Source: Rhodobacteraceae bacterium HLUCCO07
GTDB taxonomy: Bacteria > Pseudomonadota > Alphaproteobacteria > Rhodobacterales > Rhodobacteraceae
Length of the DNA: 64,000 nucleotides
NCBI GenBank assembly: GCA_001314705.1
Contig: LJSU01000016.1
Span: forward strand, 62,001-126,000
Direction: 5' to 3'
Shown: piece by piece, positions 9,715 to 18,717 of the stretch
Position numbering within the stretch: the first letter of the stretch is position 1
Layout: every line of letters starts with the position of its first letter
Position numbers and translations under genes: made by a program
Notes under the pieces: generated by a model
Database searches by the model: none
Seen by the model: the letters and a program-made list of their open reading frames with translations, nothing else
Told to the model about the DNA's origin: nothing

Positions 9715-10944
9715 TCACGAGCGATAATCGGCGTTGATGTCGATATAGCCGTGGGTGAGATCACAGGTCCAGACCGTGGCCGCACCCGCACCGAGGCCGA
9801 TATCGACGGAAATCACGATCTCGTCGCGCTTCATCAGTGCGGCGGCGTCCTCTTCGCGGTAGCCGGGTGCGACCCAGCCCTTTTCCGCCACCAGAACATC
9901 GCCGAACCGGATGCTGAGAAGGTCGCGGTCGGCAGCGGCGCCGGACTTGCCGACGGCCATGACGATGCGGCCCCAGTTCGGATCCTCACCGGCGATGGCG
10001 GTCTTGACCAGCGGCGAATTGGCGATGGAAAGGGCGTGGGTTTTCGCGTCGGCATCGGAGGATGCCCCGGTGACGCGGATTTCAACGAACTTGGTCGCCC
10101 CTTCGCCGTCGCGCACGACCTGATGGGCGAGGTCGAGCATGACCGAATGGAGGGCGGCGCGAAACTCGGCGTCGTCGCCGGCAATTTCGACGCCGCTGAC
10201 CCCCGTGGCGGCCAGAAGCAGGGTGTCGGAGGTCGAGGTATCGCTGTCGACGGTGATCGAATTGAAGGTCGGTCCGGTAAGGTCGGACAACATTGACTGA
10301 AGCGCGGGCTGTGCGACCGCCGCATCGGTGAAGATGTAGACCAGCATCGTCGCCATGTCCGGCGCGATCATGCCCGACCCCTTGGCAATGCCCGCGATGT
10401 TCACAACCCTGCCGTCGCGGTTGAAACTGGCCGACGCGCCCTTGGGAAAGGTATCGGTGGTCATGATGGCCCGAGCCGCATCCGCGATGGCGGTTTCATC
10501 GAGTGTGTCAGCCAGATCGGCGAGCCGCGACGTGATGCGTTCATCCGGCAGCACCTCGCCAATGACGCCGGTCGAGGCGGAAAAGACGCGCGCCTCGGGA
10601 AGGTCCAGCGCGTGGGCGACGCCCTCGGTCACGCGACGAGCCGCAGCGGACCCGTTCGTGCCGGTAAACGCGTTGGCGTTGCCGGAGTTCACGATGATCG
10701 CGGCCCCTTCGGTTGCATCGCCGCCGATCTTGGCCTGGCAATCGAGCACCGCCGCGGAGCGGGTGGCGGATCGGGTGAACACTCCGGCAACAGAGGTTCC
10801 CGGCGCCAGGCGGGCCAGCATGACATCGGGACGCCCGGCATAGCGCACCCCGGCGGCAACGGTCGCGAACGCGGCCCCGCCGATAACGGGCAGGTCGGGA
10901 AAACCCGCAGGCGCGAGCGGGGAGCGTTTCGGCGTCTTGGCCAA
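9715..10944 (-). CDS. argJ: Bifunctional glutamate N-acetyltransferase/amino-acid acetyltransferase
   Basis: Arginine biosynthesis enzyme of 409 residues that moves the acetyl group from N-acetylornithine to glutamate, giving the cyclic pathway. It self-cleaves before the conserved Thr in the IAPDMATMLVY segment. Thr199 becomes the N-terminal nucleophile of the beta chain, so chains of 198 and 211 residues are expected. Length and the CQAKIGGDATEGAAIIVNSGNANA region fit ArgJ. It lies 4 nt downstream of the parvulin gene and next to mutT, an arrangement I recall from other Rhodobacteraceae. Confidence 0.95.
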   Translation of the reverse strand: MAKTPKRSPLAPAGFPDLPVIGGAAFATVAAGVRYAGRPDVMLARLAPGTSVAGVFTRSATRSAAVLDCQAKIGGDATEGAAIIVNSGNANAFTGTNGSAAARRVTEGVAHALDLPEARVFSASTGVIGEVLPDERITSRLADLADTLDETAIADAARAIMTTDTFPKGASASFNRDGRVVNIAGIAKGSGMIAPDMATMLVYIFTDAAVAQPALQSMLSDLTGPTFNSITVDSDTSTSDTLLLAATGVSGVEIAGDDAEFRAALHSVMLDLAHQVVRDGEGATKFVEIRVTGASSDADAKTHALSIANSPLVKTAIAGEDPNWGRIVMAVGKSGAAADRDLLSIRFGDVLVAEKGWVAPGYREEDAAALMKRDEIVISVDIGLGAGAATVWTCDLTHGYIDINADYRS

Positions 10945-10948
10945 GGTG

Positions 10949-11806
10949 TCAGTTCTCCAGGAGGGATGTATCTTTCAGCATGGCCGGATCAATATCGCTT
11001 TCGCCGCTGCGGTCGATGGTCGCTTCCTCGGTCAGCTCGTCGATGCGGGACTGGATCACGTCGGCCTGGAGTTCACTCTCGATCTCGGAGCGGACATCCT
11101 CGAATTCGGGGGCGTCCGTGAGCCGTGTTTCATTGAGCTTGATCACATGCCAGCCGAACTGGGTCTCGACAGGGGTTGAGAGTTCACCGACCTCGAGCGC
11201 CAGCACGGCCTCTTCGAAGGGCGCGACCATCATGCCTTCGCCGAACCAGCCAAGATCGCCGCCGTTGGGGCCGGAGGGACCGGTCGATCTTTCGCTTGCG
11301 AGCTTGGCGAAATCGGCCCCGTCTTCAAGCTCGGACAGGATGGCGCGGGCTTCTTCCTCGGTTTCGACGAGAATGTGGGCCGCGTTGTATTCCTTGGCCG
11401 GGGTCGCGTCGGCATATTGCTCTTCATAGGCCGCGCGAAGCGCATCTTCGGAGAGCTCCGAGTCGAGCGTTGTCTGGATCGCCTCGGCGGCCATCAGCGA
11501 ACGCTCTTCATTCTCGAGGGCGGTCTTGACCCGGCCGGGCATCGCGCCCTCATGGGATTGCATCAGCACGGTCTGATGCACGAGCTGATCGAGGACACCC
11601 TGAAACATCACGTCATCGGGAAGTTGCGCGTATTGCTCCGGAAGGTTGTTGCGCATGAGGATCATGTGCGCGAGCGTGATCTCGGTACCGTTGACGGTGG
11701 CGACCACCGTATCGGCGTTGGGCGCATCGTCGGCCATGAGCGGCATGGCGCCGGTCAAGGCCACCGCGAGAAGCGGCGCAGCGAGAAATGAGAGACGATT
11801 CGACAT
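10949..11806 (-). CDS. Periplasmic parvulin-type peptidyl-prolyl isomerase
   Basis: Secreted prolyl isomerase of 285 residues assisting folding of exported proteins. A Sec signal peptide spans about residues 1-26 (MSNRLSFLAAPLLAVALTGA, then MPLMADDA). A SurA/PrsA-like N-terminal chaperone region follows, then a PpiC domain beginning EYNAAHILVETEEEARAI and containing GGDLGWFGEGMMVAPFEEAV and TQFGWHVIKLNETR. ATG at 11806 has AAGGA 8 nt upstream; an in-frame start at 11851 would hide the signal peptide. The divergent position to secA fits shared roles in protein export. Confidence 0.9.
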   Translation of the reverse strand: MSNRLSFLAAPLLAVALTGAMPLMADDAPNADTVVATVNGTEITLAHMILMRNNLPEQYAQLPDDVMFQGVLDQLVHQTVLMQSHEGAMPGRVKTALENEERSLMAAEAIQTTLDSELSEDALRAAYEEQYADATPAKEYNAAHILVETEEEARAILSELEDGADFAKLASERSTGPSGPNGGDLGWFGEGMMVAPFEEAVLALEVGELSTPVETQFGWHVIKLNETRLTDAPEFEDVRSEIESELQADVIQSRIDELTEEATIDRSGESDIDPAMLKDTSLLEN

Positions 11807-11844
11807 CGGGTTGTCCTTTGCTGTTGCCGCGCGGGAACGCGACG

Positions 11845-11873
11845 TTGACACTGCCAGAGCCGCCCCTTACATC
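11845..11873 (+). promoter_or_regulatory. Candidate housekeeping promoter for secA
   Basis: TTGACA (11845-11850), 17-bp spacer, TACATC (11868-11873), about 110 nt before the secA ATG. The -35 box matches consensus exactly and the -10 box matches at four of six positions. It lies in the region between the divergent parvulin gene and secA. Confidence 0.5.
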
Positions 11874-11984
11874 GCCTTAAGACAAAGGCAAAAGCCGCTC
11901 TTTGGAGCCCGTTGTAGGGGCTGAGAAATGGAGGGGCAAGCAAATGCCGCCCTTGATAACGACAATAGCCGGATCGGATGGAAC

Positions 11985-14687
11985 ATGCTGGGATTTGGAA
12001 CGCTTGCGAAAAAGGTCTTCGGAACGCCGAATGACCGGAAGATCAAGGCGACCCGCCCCACCATCGACAAGATCAACGCACTTGAGCCCGAGTTCGAGGC
12101 CCTGTCGGACCAGGGCTTGAAGGACAGGACAACGGAGCTTGCCGACCGCGCCAAGAGCGGCGAGAACCTTGACGACCTGTTGCCCGAAGCCTTTGCAAAC
12201 TGCCGCGAGGCAGCCAAGCGCACGCTGGGTCTGCGGGCGTTCGATGTGCAGTTGATGGGCGGCATCTTCCTCCATCAGGGCAATATCAGCGAGATGAAGA
12301 CCGGCGAGGGCAAGACGCTGGTTGCGACCTTTCCCGCCTATCTCAATGCACTGACCGGCAAGGGCGTGCACATCGTCACGGTCAACGACTATCTGGCCAA
12401 GCGTGATGCGGAATGGATGGGCAAGGTTTACGGCGCGCTCGGCCTGACCACCGGCGTGATCTATCCCCAGCAGCGCGAGGCCGAAAAGCGTGACGCCTAT
12501 CGCTGCGACGTGACCTATGCCACCAACAACGAGCTGGGTTTCGATTACCTGCGCGACAACATGAAATCTTCGCTTGAGGAGATGGCACAGCGCGGGCACG
12601 GATTTGCCATCGTGGACGAGGTCGACAGCATCCTGATCGACGAGGCACGCACGCCGCTGATCATCTCGGGGCCATCGCAGGATCGTTCCGAGCTTTATCT
12701 GACGGTTGACAAGCTCATCCCGGAACTCTCGGACGATCATTTCACGATCGACGAGAAAACCCGCAACGTGACCTTCACCGACGAAGGCAACGAATGGCTC
12801 GAAGAACAGCTCAAGACTCGCGGGCTTTTGCCCGAGGAACATAGCCTCTACGACCCGGAAAGCACGACCATCGTGCACCACGTCAACCAAGGTTTGCGGG
12901 CGCACAAGCTTTTCGCCCGGGACAAGGATTACATCGTTCGCGATGGCGACGTGGTGCTGATCGACGAGTTCACCGGGCGGATGATGCCGGGGCGGCGCCT
13001 GTCGGACGGGCTTCACCAGGCGATCGAGGCCAAGGAGGGTTGCAACATCCAGCCCGAGAACATCACCCTCGCCTCGGTCACCTTCCAGAACTATTTCCGG
13101 CTCTACGAGAAGCTGTCGGGCATGACCGGCACGGCGGTCACGGAGGCCGCGGAATTCGCCGAGATCTATGGTCTGGGCGTGGTCGAGGTGCCGACCAACC
13201 AGCCGATTGCGCGGATCGATGAGGACGATGCGGTCTATCGCACCACCGCCGAGAAATACGACGCGATCCTCGAAACGATCCGCGAAGCGAATGCCAAGGG
13301 ACAACCGATCCTTGTGGGCACGACCAGTATCGAGAAATCCGAGCTCTTGTCGGAAATGCTGACCAAGGCCGAGATCACGCACAACGTGTTGAATGCGCGC
13401 CAGCATGAGAAAGAGGCACAGATCATCGCCGATGCCGGCAAGTTCGGCGCGGTGACCATCGCCACGAACATGGCAGGGCGCGGCACCGATATCAAGCTGG
13501 GCGGCAATGTCGATTTCAAGATCATGGAAGTGATCGAGGCCGACCCCGAGGCCGACCCCGAAGAGATCCGCAAACGGATCGAGACGGAGCACGCCGAGAA
13601 CGAGAGGAAGGTCAAGGAAGCCGGGGGGTTGTTCGTTCTGGCCACCGAGCGGCACGAAAGCCGACGTATCGACAACCAGTTGCGCGGCCGCTCGGGCCGT
13701 CAGGGCGACCCGGGGCGCAGCGCGTTCTTCCTGAGCCTCGAAGACGACCTGATGCGCATCTTCGGGTCGGAGCGGCTCGACAAGGTGCTTTCCAAGCTCG
13801 GCATGCAAGAGGGCGAGGCGATTGTACACCCATGGGTGAACAAGAGCCTGGAACGCGCGCAGGCCAAGGTCGAGGCGCGCAATTTCGACATCCGCAAACA
13901 GCTGTTGAAATACGACGACGTGATGAACGAGCAGCGCAAGGTCGTGTTCAAGCAGCGGCTCGACATCATGAAGGCCGAAGACCTGTCGGGCATCGTGCGC
14001 GACATGCGCAACGAGGTCATCGACGATCTGGTTGAAACCTATATTCCGCCCAAGAGCTATGCCGATCAATGGGATGGCGAGGGGCTTTATGCCGCGGCGC
14101 AGGAACATCTCGGGATCGACGTGCCGGTGACCGATTGGGTCGACGAGGAAGGGGTGGATGACGACGAGATCATCGAGCGGCTGGAAAAGGCCAGCGACGA
14201 GTTCATGGCCAAGAAGACCGCCGCGTTCGGCCCCGACAACATGCGTTCCATCGAGAAACAGGTGCTGCTTCAGACCATCGACACGAAATGGCGCGAGCAT
14301 CTTTTGACGCTCGAACACCTGCGAAGCGTCGTCGGGTTTCGTGGCTATGCCCAGCGTGATCCGCTGAACGAATACAAGACCGAAGCCTTCCAGCTTTTCG
14401 AGGGGATGCTCGATAGCCTGCGCCTCGACGTGACCAAGACACTGGCACAAGTTCGACCGCTGAGCGACGAGGAACAGGCGCAAATGATGGAACAGATGCA
14501 GCAGCAGCGGCAGATGCTCGACCAGCAAGCCGAAGCCGCGACGGCCGGTGCCGCACCGAACCCCGAAGCTGCCGCCGAAGGCTTCGATGAAACAGACCCA
14601 TCGACATGGGGCAATCCGGGGCGGAATGCACCCTGCCCCTGCGGTTCGGGCAAGAAGTTCAAGCACTGCCACGGGCGGTTTCTGTAG
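11985..14687 (+). CDS. secA: Preprotein translocase ATPase SecA
   Basis: Motor of the Sec export pathway, 900 residues. The Walker A region [13 protein letters not shown] is near residue 105, and [28 protein letters not shown] and [11 protein letters not shown] are the usual DEAD-motor signatures. The C-terminus ends in the SEC-C zinc motif [14 protein letters not shown], which binds SecB and lipids. ATG at 11985 ([13 protein letters not shown]) fits family starts better than the upstream in-frame start at 11928. It is divergent from the periplasmic isomerase gene. Confidence 0.97.
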   Translation: MLGFGTLAKKVFGTPNDRKIKATRPTIDKINALEPEFEALSDQGLKDRTTELADRAKSGENLDDLLPEAFANCREAAKRTLGLRAFDVQLMGGIFLHQGNISEMKTGEGKTLVATFPAYLNALTGKGVHIVTVNDYLAKRDAEWMGKVYGALGLTTGVIYPQQREAEKRDAYRCDVTYATNNELGFDYLRDNMKSSLEEMAQRGHGFAIVDEVDSILIDEARTPLIISGPSQDRSELYLTVDKLIPELSDDHFTIDEKTRNVTFTDEGNEWLEEQLKTRGLLPEEHSLYDPESTTIVHHVNQGLRAHKLFARDKDYIVRDGDVVLIDEFTGRMMPGRRLSDGLHQAIEAKEGCNIQPENITLASVTFQNYFRLYEKLSGMTGTAVTEAAEFAEIYGLGVVEVPTNQPIARIDEDDAVYRTTAEKYDAILETIREANAKGQPILVGTTSIEKSELLSEMLTKAEITHNVLNARQHEKEAQIIADAGKFGAVTIATNMAGRGTDIKLGGNVDFKIMEVIEADPEADPEEIRKRIETEHAENERKVKEAGGLFVLATERHESRRIDNQLRGRSGRQGDPGRSAFFLSLEDDLMRIFGSERLDKVLSKLGMQEGEAIVHPWVNKSLERAQAKVEARNFDIRKQLLKYDDVMNEQRKVVFKQRLDIMKAEDLSGIVRDMRNEVIDDLVETYIPPKSYADQWDGEGLYAAAQEHLGIDVPVTDWVDEEGVDDDEIIERLEKASDEFMAKKTAAFGPDNMRSIEKQVLLQTIDTKWREHLLTLEHLRSVVGFRGYAQRDPLNEYKTEAFQLFEGMLDSLRLDVTKTLAQVRPLSDEEQAQMMEQMQQQRQMLDQQAEAATAGAAPNPEAAAEGFDETDPSTWGNPGRNAPCPCGSGKKFKHCHGRFL

Positions 14688-14699
14688 GCCCAGATGCCT

Positions 14700-14724
14700 T
14701 GAAGGGGTCAAGATGACTCCTTCA
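14700..14724 (+). terminator. Hairpin after secA
   Basis: Ten-pair stem TGAAGGGGTC/GACTCCTTCA with one G-T wobble and a 5-nt loop, starting 13 nt after the secA stop. It lacks a T-run. Possible partial terminator or mRNA 3'-end stabiliser between secA and the next gene on the same strand. Confidence 0.4.
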
Positions 14725-14755
14725 TGGGGCCACAACGGCGCCGCTTTTCCCACCG

Positions 14756-14780
14756 ATACTCATTCAAAGAGAACGAGTAT
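14756..14780 (+). promoter_or_regulatory. Imperfect inverted repeat before the 14,792 gene
   Basis: ATACTCATT and AACGAGTAT form nine-base arms with one mismatch around a 7-nt spacer. The repeat ends 1 nt before the Shine-Dalgarno (GGAGG) of the next gene. It could be a protein operator or an RNA hairpin limiting ribosome access. No regulator is recognisable. Confidence 0.35.
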
Positions 14781-14791
14781 TGGAGGCAGTC

Positions 14792-15955
14792 ATGCCGGAC
14801 CGCAAGCGCATAATCACGATTGGCGGGACGCTCTTCGCGATCGCCGGAATCGGCTTTTTCATGCAAAATGGCCAGTCGGGCCCGGGCCAGGCCGCGATGA
14901 ACAAGGCCGCAAGCGACCCGGTCGAGATACTGGATATTTCGAGCACGGAACCGACTGCGGCAGACACGCGGGAAACATCGGAGGTCGAGGCGTCGTCAAC
15001 CGCGAACCCGACCGAGGCCGAGGCAACACCCGATACGGCATTGATGGACAGCATTGCAGAAGAACCGGCACCCGAGGTCGAGACGTCGACATCGGCCGGG
15101 GACGATCCCGCCATCCCGAACTCCAAACAGGCGCAAGCGCGCAAAGAGGCCGCGCAGACCATTTTCGAAAGCGCGGCGCTCGACGATCCCGTGATTACCG
15201 TCGCGCCCGAAGTCACACCCGAGAATTCGGAAGCTTCGACGGATCAGGCGATCGAAGGGCCCGACGAGACGCAGACCTGCGACCCCGAAATGAAGGTCGA
15301 AACCGTCGCCGCCGCGCTTGTCAACGTTTCCATTCACGCGGAATGCCTGCCCAATGAGCGGGTAACGCTGGAACATGCCGAAATGGTCTTTACCGAAGCG
15401 ACAGACGCGGAGGGAAAGCTCGAGGTGACAATTCCCGCTCTCGTCGAAGACGCACGGATCACCGCGACCTTCGTCGACGATCACGCGGTCTCGGCCAGCG
15501 CGACGGTCAGTTCACTCGAATTCTATGACCGCGCTGTCATTCAGTCGAGCAACGACAGTGCTGTCACACTTCACGCTCTGGAATACGGGGCAGAGCATAC
15601 GGATCGCGGCCATATCTGGTCCGAAGCGACCGGCGGCATCGAAAACGCCGCGACGGGCAAGGGTGGCTTCCTGATCACGCTGGGTGATCCTTCGATGGAC
15701 AACGCCCGAGTGGCACAGGTTTACAGCTTTCCGACCGGCATCGCCCAGGAGGAAGGCCAGGTGGAACTGAGCGTCGAAATCGAGGTGACGGACCGCAATT
15801 GTGGGCGCACGGTAGACGCAAAGGCGATGCAGCGCAGCGCGGCTGGCGAACTCGATATCAAGTCACTCAGCCTGACAATGCCGGATTGCGATGCGATTGG
15901 AGACCTTCTTGTATTGAAAAACCTCGTCAATGACCTGAAAGTGGCGCGCAACTGA
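14792..15955 (+). CDS. Membrane-anchored or exported protein of unknown function, downstream of secA
   Basis: Protein of 387 residues that I do not recognise by domain. Residues about 8-24 (TIGGTLFAIAGIGFF) form a hydrophobic N-terminal anchor or signal. Residues about 30-135 are low-complexity, rich in Ala/Glu/Thr/Ser/Asp and strongly acidic, as in periplasmic linkers. The remainder (TCDPEMKVETVAAALVNVSI onward) is compact, beta-rich and has paired cysteines. GGAGG lies 6 nt before the ATG. Position after secA and before the PstS/OmpA-like gene suggests a cell-envelope role; nothing in the sequence assigns a reaction. Confidence 0.75.
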   Translation: MPDRKRIITIGGTLFAIAGIGFFMQNGQSGPGQAAMNKAASDPVEILDISSTEPTAADTRETSEVEASSTANPTEAEATPDTALMDSIAEEPAPEVETSTSAGDDPAIPNSKQAQARKEAAQTIFESAALDDPVITVAPEVTPENSEASTDQAIEGPDETQTCDPEMKVETVAAALVNVSIHAECLPNERVTLEHAEMVFTEATDAEGKLEVTIPALVEDARITATFVDDHAVSASATVSSLEFYDRAVIQSSNDSAVTLHALEYGAEHTDRGHIWSEATGGIENAATGKGGFLITLGDPSMDNARVAQVYSFPTGIAQEEGQVELSVEIEVTDRNCGRTVDAKAMQRSAAGELDIKSLSLTMPDCDAIGDLLVLKNLVNDLKVARN

Positions 15956-15986
15956 GTTCGCCACCTTAGCCACGATCGAGGTCTTT

Positions 15987-17549
15987 TTGAAACCCATGGT
16001 CTGTGCGGCGGTTTTCGCCGCACTTTTCCTTTTGAGTGCAGTCCCGGCCGTGAACGCCGATGACGTGACCCTCAGGTCGCGCGACGGCGCGATCGAGTTG
16101 AACGGGACGATGCTCGGATTTGATGGCGAGTTCTATCGCGTCGACACGATCTATGGCGAATTGACGGTCGATGGATCCGGGGTCACCTGCGAAGGTCCGG
16201 GATGTCCCAACCTGATTGATTTCGTTGCCGAATTGACCATCTCGGGCGCCGCGACAATGGGCAATCTTCTGGTGCCGGCCCTGATCGAGGCCTTTGCCCT
16301 TCTGCAGGGCCTGGAGGCCCGACGAGAGGACAAGGGAGAGAACGCCTTCGAATATGTGTTGTCTGACCGCGGTGACGGGAAGGAGAAGGGGCGCTTCCGA
16401 TTCAGTCTGACCAATACCGACGAGGCGTTCGCCGACCTGCTTGCCGACGAGGCCGATATGGCCATGGCCTTGCGCGAGGTTCGGCCGGAAGAGGCCCGCC
16501 TTGCCCGCGATGCGGGGCTTGGCGATCTGACGGGTCGGGCACGCAGCCGGGTACTGGCGCTTGATGCCCTGGTGGCCGTGGTGGCACCCGGAAACCCGGT
16601 CGACAGCATAAGTATCGTCGAGCTTTCACAGGTGTTTGCGGGCGAGATCACCAATTGGCAGGCGCTCGGCGGCCCCGATGCGCCGATCAGCCTTCACCTC
16701 CGCGACTCCGCGTCGGGGACGGGGCAGGCGGTCGAGGACCGGATCATGGCTCCGGCAGGGCTTGCGCTGTCACCCTCGGCCACGCGGCACAGCAGTGACA
16801 ACGCGCTGGCCCGTGCTGTGGCGATGGACCCCTTTGCACTGGGTATCGCCAGCAAATCCGCGACGGGAAACACCCAAGCCCTTGTTCTGAAAGGAGGTTG
16901 CGGGTTTCCGCTTGCGGCCACGCGGCGCACGGTCAAGACCGAGGACTATCCGTTGACCGCGCCGATGTTCCTGTATCTGCCGACGCGGCGCTTGCCGAAA
17001 CTGGCGCGCGAATTTCTGTCCTACACACGTAGCCCGCAGGCACAGATGGTGATCCGGCGGGCGGGGTTCATTGATCAGGCGCCAGAAGAAATCACTGTCG
17101 ATGCACAGGGGAATCGGCTGGCCAATGCGATTGCCGCGGCGGAGCCAGAGGACGGGCTGGCCAAGCTTCAGGATATGCTGAAAAAAATTAGGGATATGAA
17201 GAGGTTATCGACTTCATTTCGATTCGAGGCGGGTTCGGTCAAGCTCGACGCACAGTCACGGTCGAACATTCAATTGCTGGCCCGGGCATTGGAATCCGGG
17301 CGCTACGACGGGCGCAAAATCCTGTTCGTCGGCTTCAGCGATGGCGCAGGATCGGCGGAATCCAATCTGGCGATTTCCAAACGCCGGGCAGAAGCCGTGG
17401 AGAAGGCCGTTCGTACCGCGGCTGAAACCGCAAATTTCGACCGTTTGACAATGGGTTATACGGGGTTCGGAGAGGCGATGCCGATGGCCTGTGACGATAG
17501 CGCCTGGGGCCGGCAGGTGAACCGGCGGGTCGAGGTCTGGCTGCGTTAG
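15987..17549 (+). CDS. PstS-like substrate-binding/OmpA fusion protein
   Basis: Exported protein of 520 residues. A signal peptide spans about 1-24 (FAALFLLSAVPAVNA). Then come a small beta domain (about 25-75, with a Cys pair in TCEGPGCPN), a periplasmic phosphate-binding-protein-like domain (about 78-350, starting AELTISGAATMGNLL), a helical linker, and a C-terminal OmpA domain (about 405-520, GFSDGAGSAESNLAISKRRAEAV) that would bind peptidoglycan. The TTG start at 15987 is preferred because GAGG lies 5 nt upstream; ATG at 15996 is the alternative. Convergent with radC, with a 4-bp gap. Confidence 0.8.
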   Translation: MKPMVCAAVFAALFLLSAVPAVNADDVTLRSRDGAIELNGTMLGFDGEFYRVDTIYGELTVDGSGVTCEGPGCPNLIDFVAELTISGAATMGNLLVPALIEAFALLQGLEARREDKGENAFEYVLSDRGDGKEKGRFRFSLTNTDEAFADLLADEADMAMALREVRPEEARLARDAGLGDLTGRARSRVLALDALVAVVAPGNPVDSISIVELSQVFAGEITNWQALGGPDAPISLHLRDSASGTGQAVEDRIMAPAGLALSPSATRHSSDNALARAVAMDPFALGIASKSATGNTQALVLKGGCGFPLAATRRTVKTEDYPLTAPMFLYLPTRRLPKLAREFLSYTRSPQAQMVIRRAGFIDQAPEEITVDAQGNRLANAIAAAEPEDGLAKLQDMLKKIRDMKRLSTSFRFEAGSVKLDAQSRSNIQLLARALESGRYDGRKILFVGFSDGAGSAESNLAISKRRAEAVEKAVRTAAETANFDRLTMGYTGFGEAMPMACDDSAWGRQVNRRVEVWLR

Positions 17550-17553
17550 GGTG

Positions 17554-18318
17554 CTAGAGCAAACCCTCGGCGCGGAAGCTGAGCTCGGCAGATTTGCCGA
17601 TGATCAGATGATCATGCAGGGTCAGGCCCAGCGCCTGTGCGGCGGCTTCGACCTGCCCGGTCATGGCGATATCCTCGGGGCTGGGCGTGGGGTCGCCAGA
17701 GGGATGATTATGCACCAGAATCAAGGCGCTAGCGTTGAGTTCCAGGGCACGTTTGACGACCTCGCGCGGGTAGACGGGGACGTGATCGACAGTGCCGCGC
17801 GCCTGTTCCTCGTCGGCGATCAGCACGTTCTTGCGATCAAGATAGAGGACGCGGAATTGCTCGGTGTCGCGATGGGCCATGGTGGTGTGGCAATAGTCGA
17901 GCAGAGCGTCCCATGACGAGACGACATGGCGTTGCATGACGCGCGACCGCGCCAGGCGCTGTGCCGCGGCCTCGACGATCTTCAACTCGCAGATCACCGC
18001 CTCGCCCACACCCTTGACCCGGGCCAGCCGCTCGGCCGGGGCGGCAAGCACACGGTTGAAATCACCGAATGTTTCCAGGAGCTTATGAGCCAATGGCTTG
18101 ACGTCCTGACGCGGGATCGCGCGGAACAGCACCAGTTCGAGCATCTCGTAATCGGGCAGGGCCTGCGCGCCGCCCGAGAGAAAGCGGGCGCGCAGGCGTT
18201 TGCGGTGATCGGCGATATAGGAGGGGCGCTTGCCAGAGGGCAGCGCCGGGACGATCTGAACCTCGTCATCGTCGAAAAGCGGCAAGGGGCCTTCGGAGAA
18301 CTGGGACGTGGCGGTCAT
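17554..18318 (-). CDS. radC: RadC family JAMM-domain protein
   Basis: Cytoplasmic protein of 254 residues with an N-terminal UPF0758/HhH region (YEMLELVLFRAIPRQDVKPLA, ARVKGVGEA) and a C-terminal JAMM/MPN+ metal site, ILVHNHPSGDPTPSPED, whose two His and Asp residues would bind zinc. The family is conserved, but its supposed DNA-repair role is doubtful. ATG at 18318 (MTATSQFSEG) is used; an in-frame start at 18366 reaches into the upstream element region. No terminator separates it from the convergent PstS/OmpA gene. Confidence 0.9.
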   Translation of the reverse strand: MTATSQFSEGPLPLFDDDEVQIVPALPSGKRPSYIADHRKRLRARFLSGGAQALPDYEMLELVLFRAIPRQDVKPLAHKLLETFGDFNRVLAAPAERLARVKGVGEAVICELKIVEAAAQRLARSRVMQRHVVSSWDALLDYCHTTMAHRDTEQFRVLYLDRKNVLIADEEQARGTVDHVPVYPREVVKRALELNASALILVHNHPSGDPTPSPEDIAMTGQVEAAAQALGLTLHDHLIIGKSAELSFRAEGLL

Positions 18319-18404
18319 GCCCCGAGTGTGAGCCGGATCCGGTGAAGGATTGGTTAATTTCGGCAAGGGTTAACGATTCTTTTTGGGCCGAAAAGGGGGG
18401 TGAT

Positions 18405-18554
18405 TTGCGTATGACTCCCGGCTGCCGCCCGGCTGCCGGGGGAGGGGGTCGCGTGGTTCCGGGCAATCGTGAACCCAGCGCGCGGTGTTTGTTAAGCAAA
18501 AAGAAAGGGTGCGTGAGAACACGCACCTGCAAGATGATTCGGCAGCGAGGGTAG
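18405..18554 (+). CDS. Possible small ORF, element copy 2
   Basis: ORF opening (TTG at 18405, or ATG at 18411) with MTPGCRPAAGGGG, nearly identical to the first codons of the small ORF at 3633, and preceded by a GGGGGG Shine-Dalgarno. It stays open for about 49 codons with a basic, Cys-containing tail (SKKKGCVRTRTCK) that copy 1 does not share. No forward-strand gene follows, so it cannot be a leader for a downstream operon here. Translation is uncertain. Confidence 0.25.
   Translation: MRMTPGCRPAAGGGGRVVPGNREPSARCLLSKKKGCVRTRTCKMIRQRG
18417..18438 (+). repeat. Tandem 11-mer element, copy 2
   Basis: Two identical 11-mers CCCGGCTGCCG at 18417-18427 and 18428-18438, inside a block nearly identical to copy 1 (GGGGGTGA, TGCGTATGACT, then the 11-mers). 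The sequence continues GGGGG, so CCCGG-CTG-CCGGG can also form a small hairpin. Confidence 0.75.
18498..18527 (-). terminator. Terminator-like hairpin downstream of dnaJ
   Basis: Read on the reverse strand: GGTGCGTG, loop TTCT, CACGCACC, then CTTTCTTTTTG. The 8-bp perfect stem followed by a pyrimidine/T-rich tract has intrinsic-terminator form. It lies about 190 nt after the dnaJ stop, and the leftover transcript tail could be a stable 3'-end RNA. Confidence 0.5.
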
Positions 18555-18717
18555 ATCGCACGACCAATGCGGGACGAGGGGGCAGCAGATGGCTGCGGTC
18601 GGGTGCTTACAACGTCGGCGCCATGCGCTTTATCCCGCAACGTCATCCCTCACTCGAAGCGATGCGCATCACATCAAAAGCATCCGTCCGGATGCTGCTC
18701 GGACGGCTCTCTTCGGC

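Larger units (their letters stand above)
18319..18717. other. radC-dnaJ intergenic region (399 bp)
   Basis: This interval has no conventional gene. It holds, from left to right, the radC promoter side, the second copy of the small-ORF/tandem 11-mer element (18,395-18,438), an 8-bp hairpin followed by a T-rich tract on the reverse strand (18,498-18,527), and about 190 bp after dnaJ in which I see no clear ORF or RNA fold. Confidence 0.6.

Noticed and set aside
11877-14753. A 958-codon open frame on the reverse strand opposite secA
   Set aside because: It lies antisense to a certain gene and mirrors its codons. Its His/Leu/Val/Asp-rich product has no family motif. Long antisense frames are normal in high-G+C genes with strong third-position bias.
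18508-18717. A tRNA or known small RNA in the radC-dnaJ gap
   Set aside because: Only one hairpin is clear. No cloverleaf, T-loop or recognised RNA family sequence could be found on either strand.
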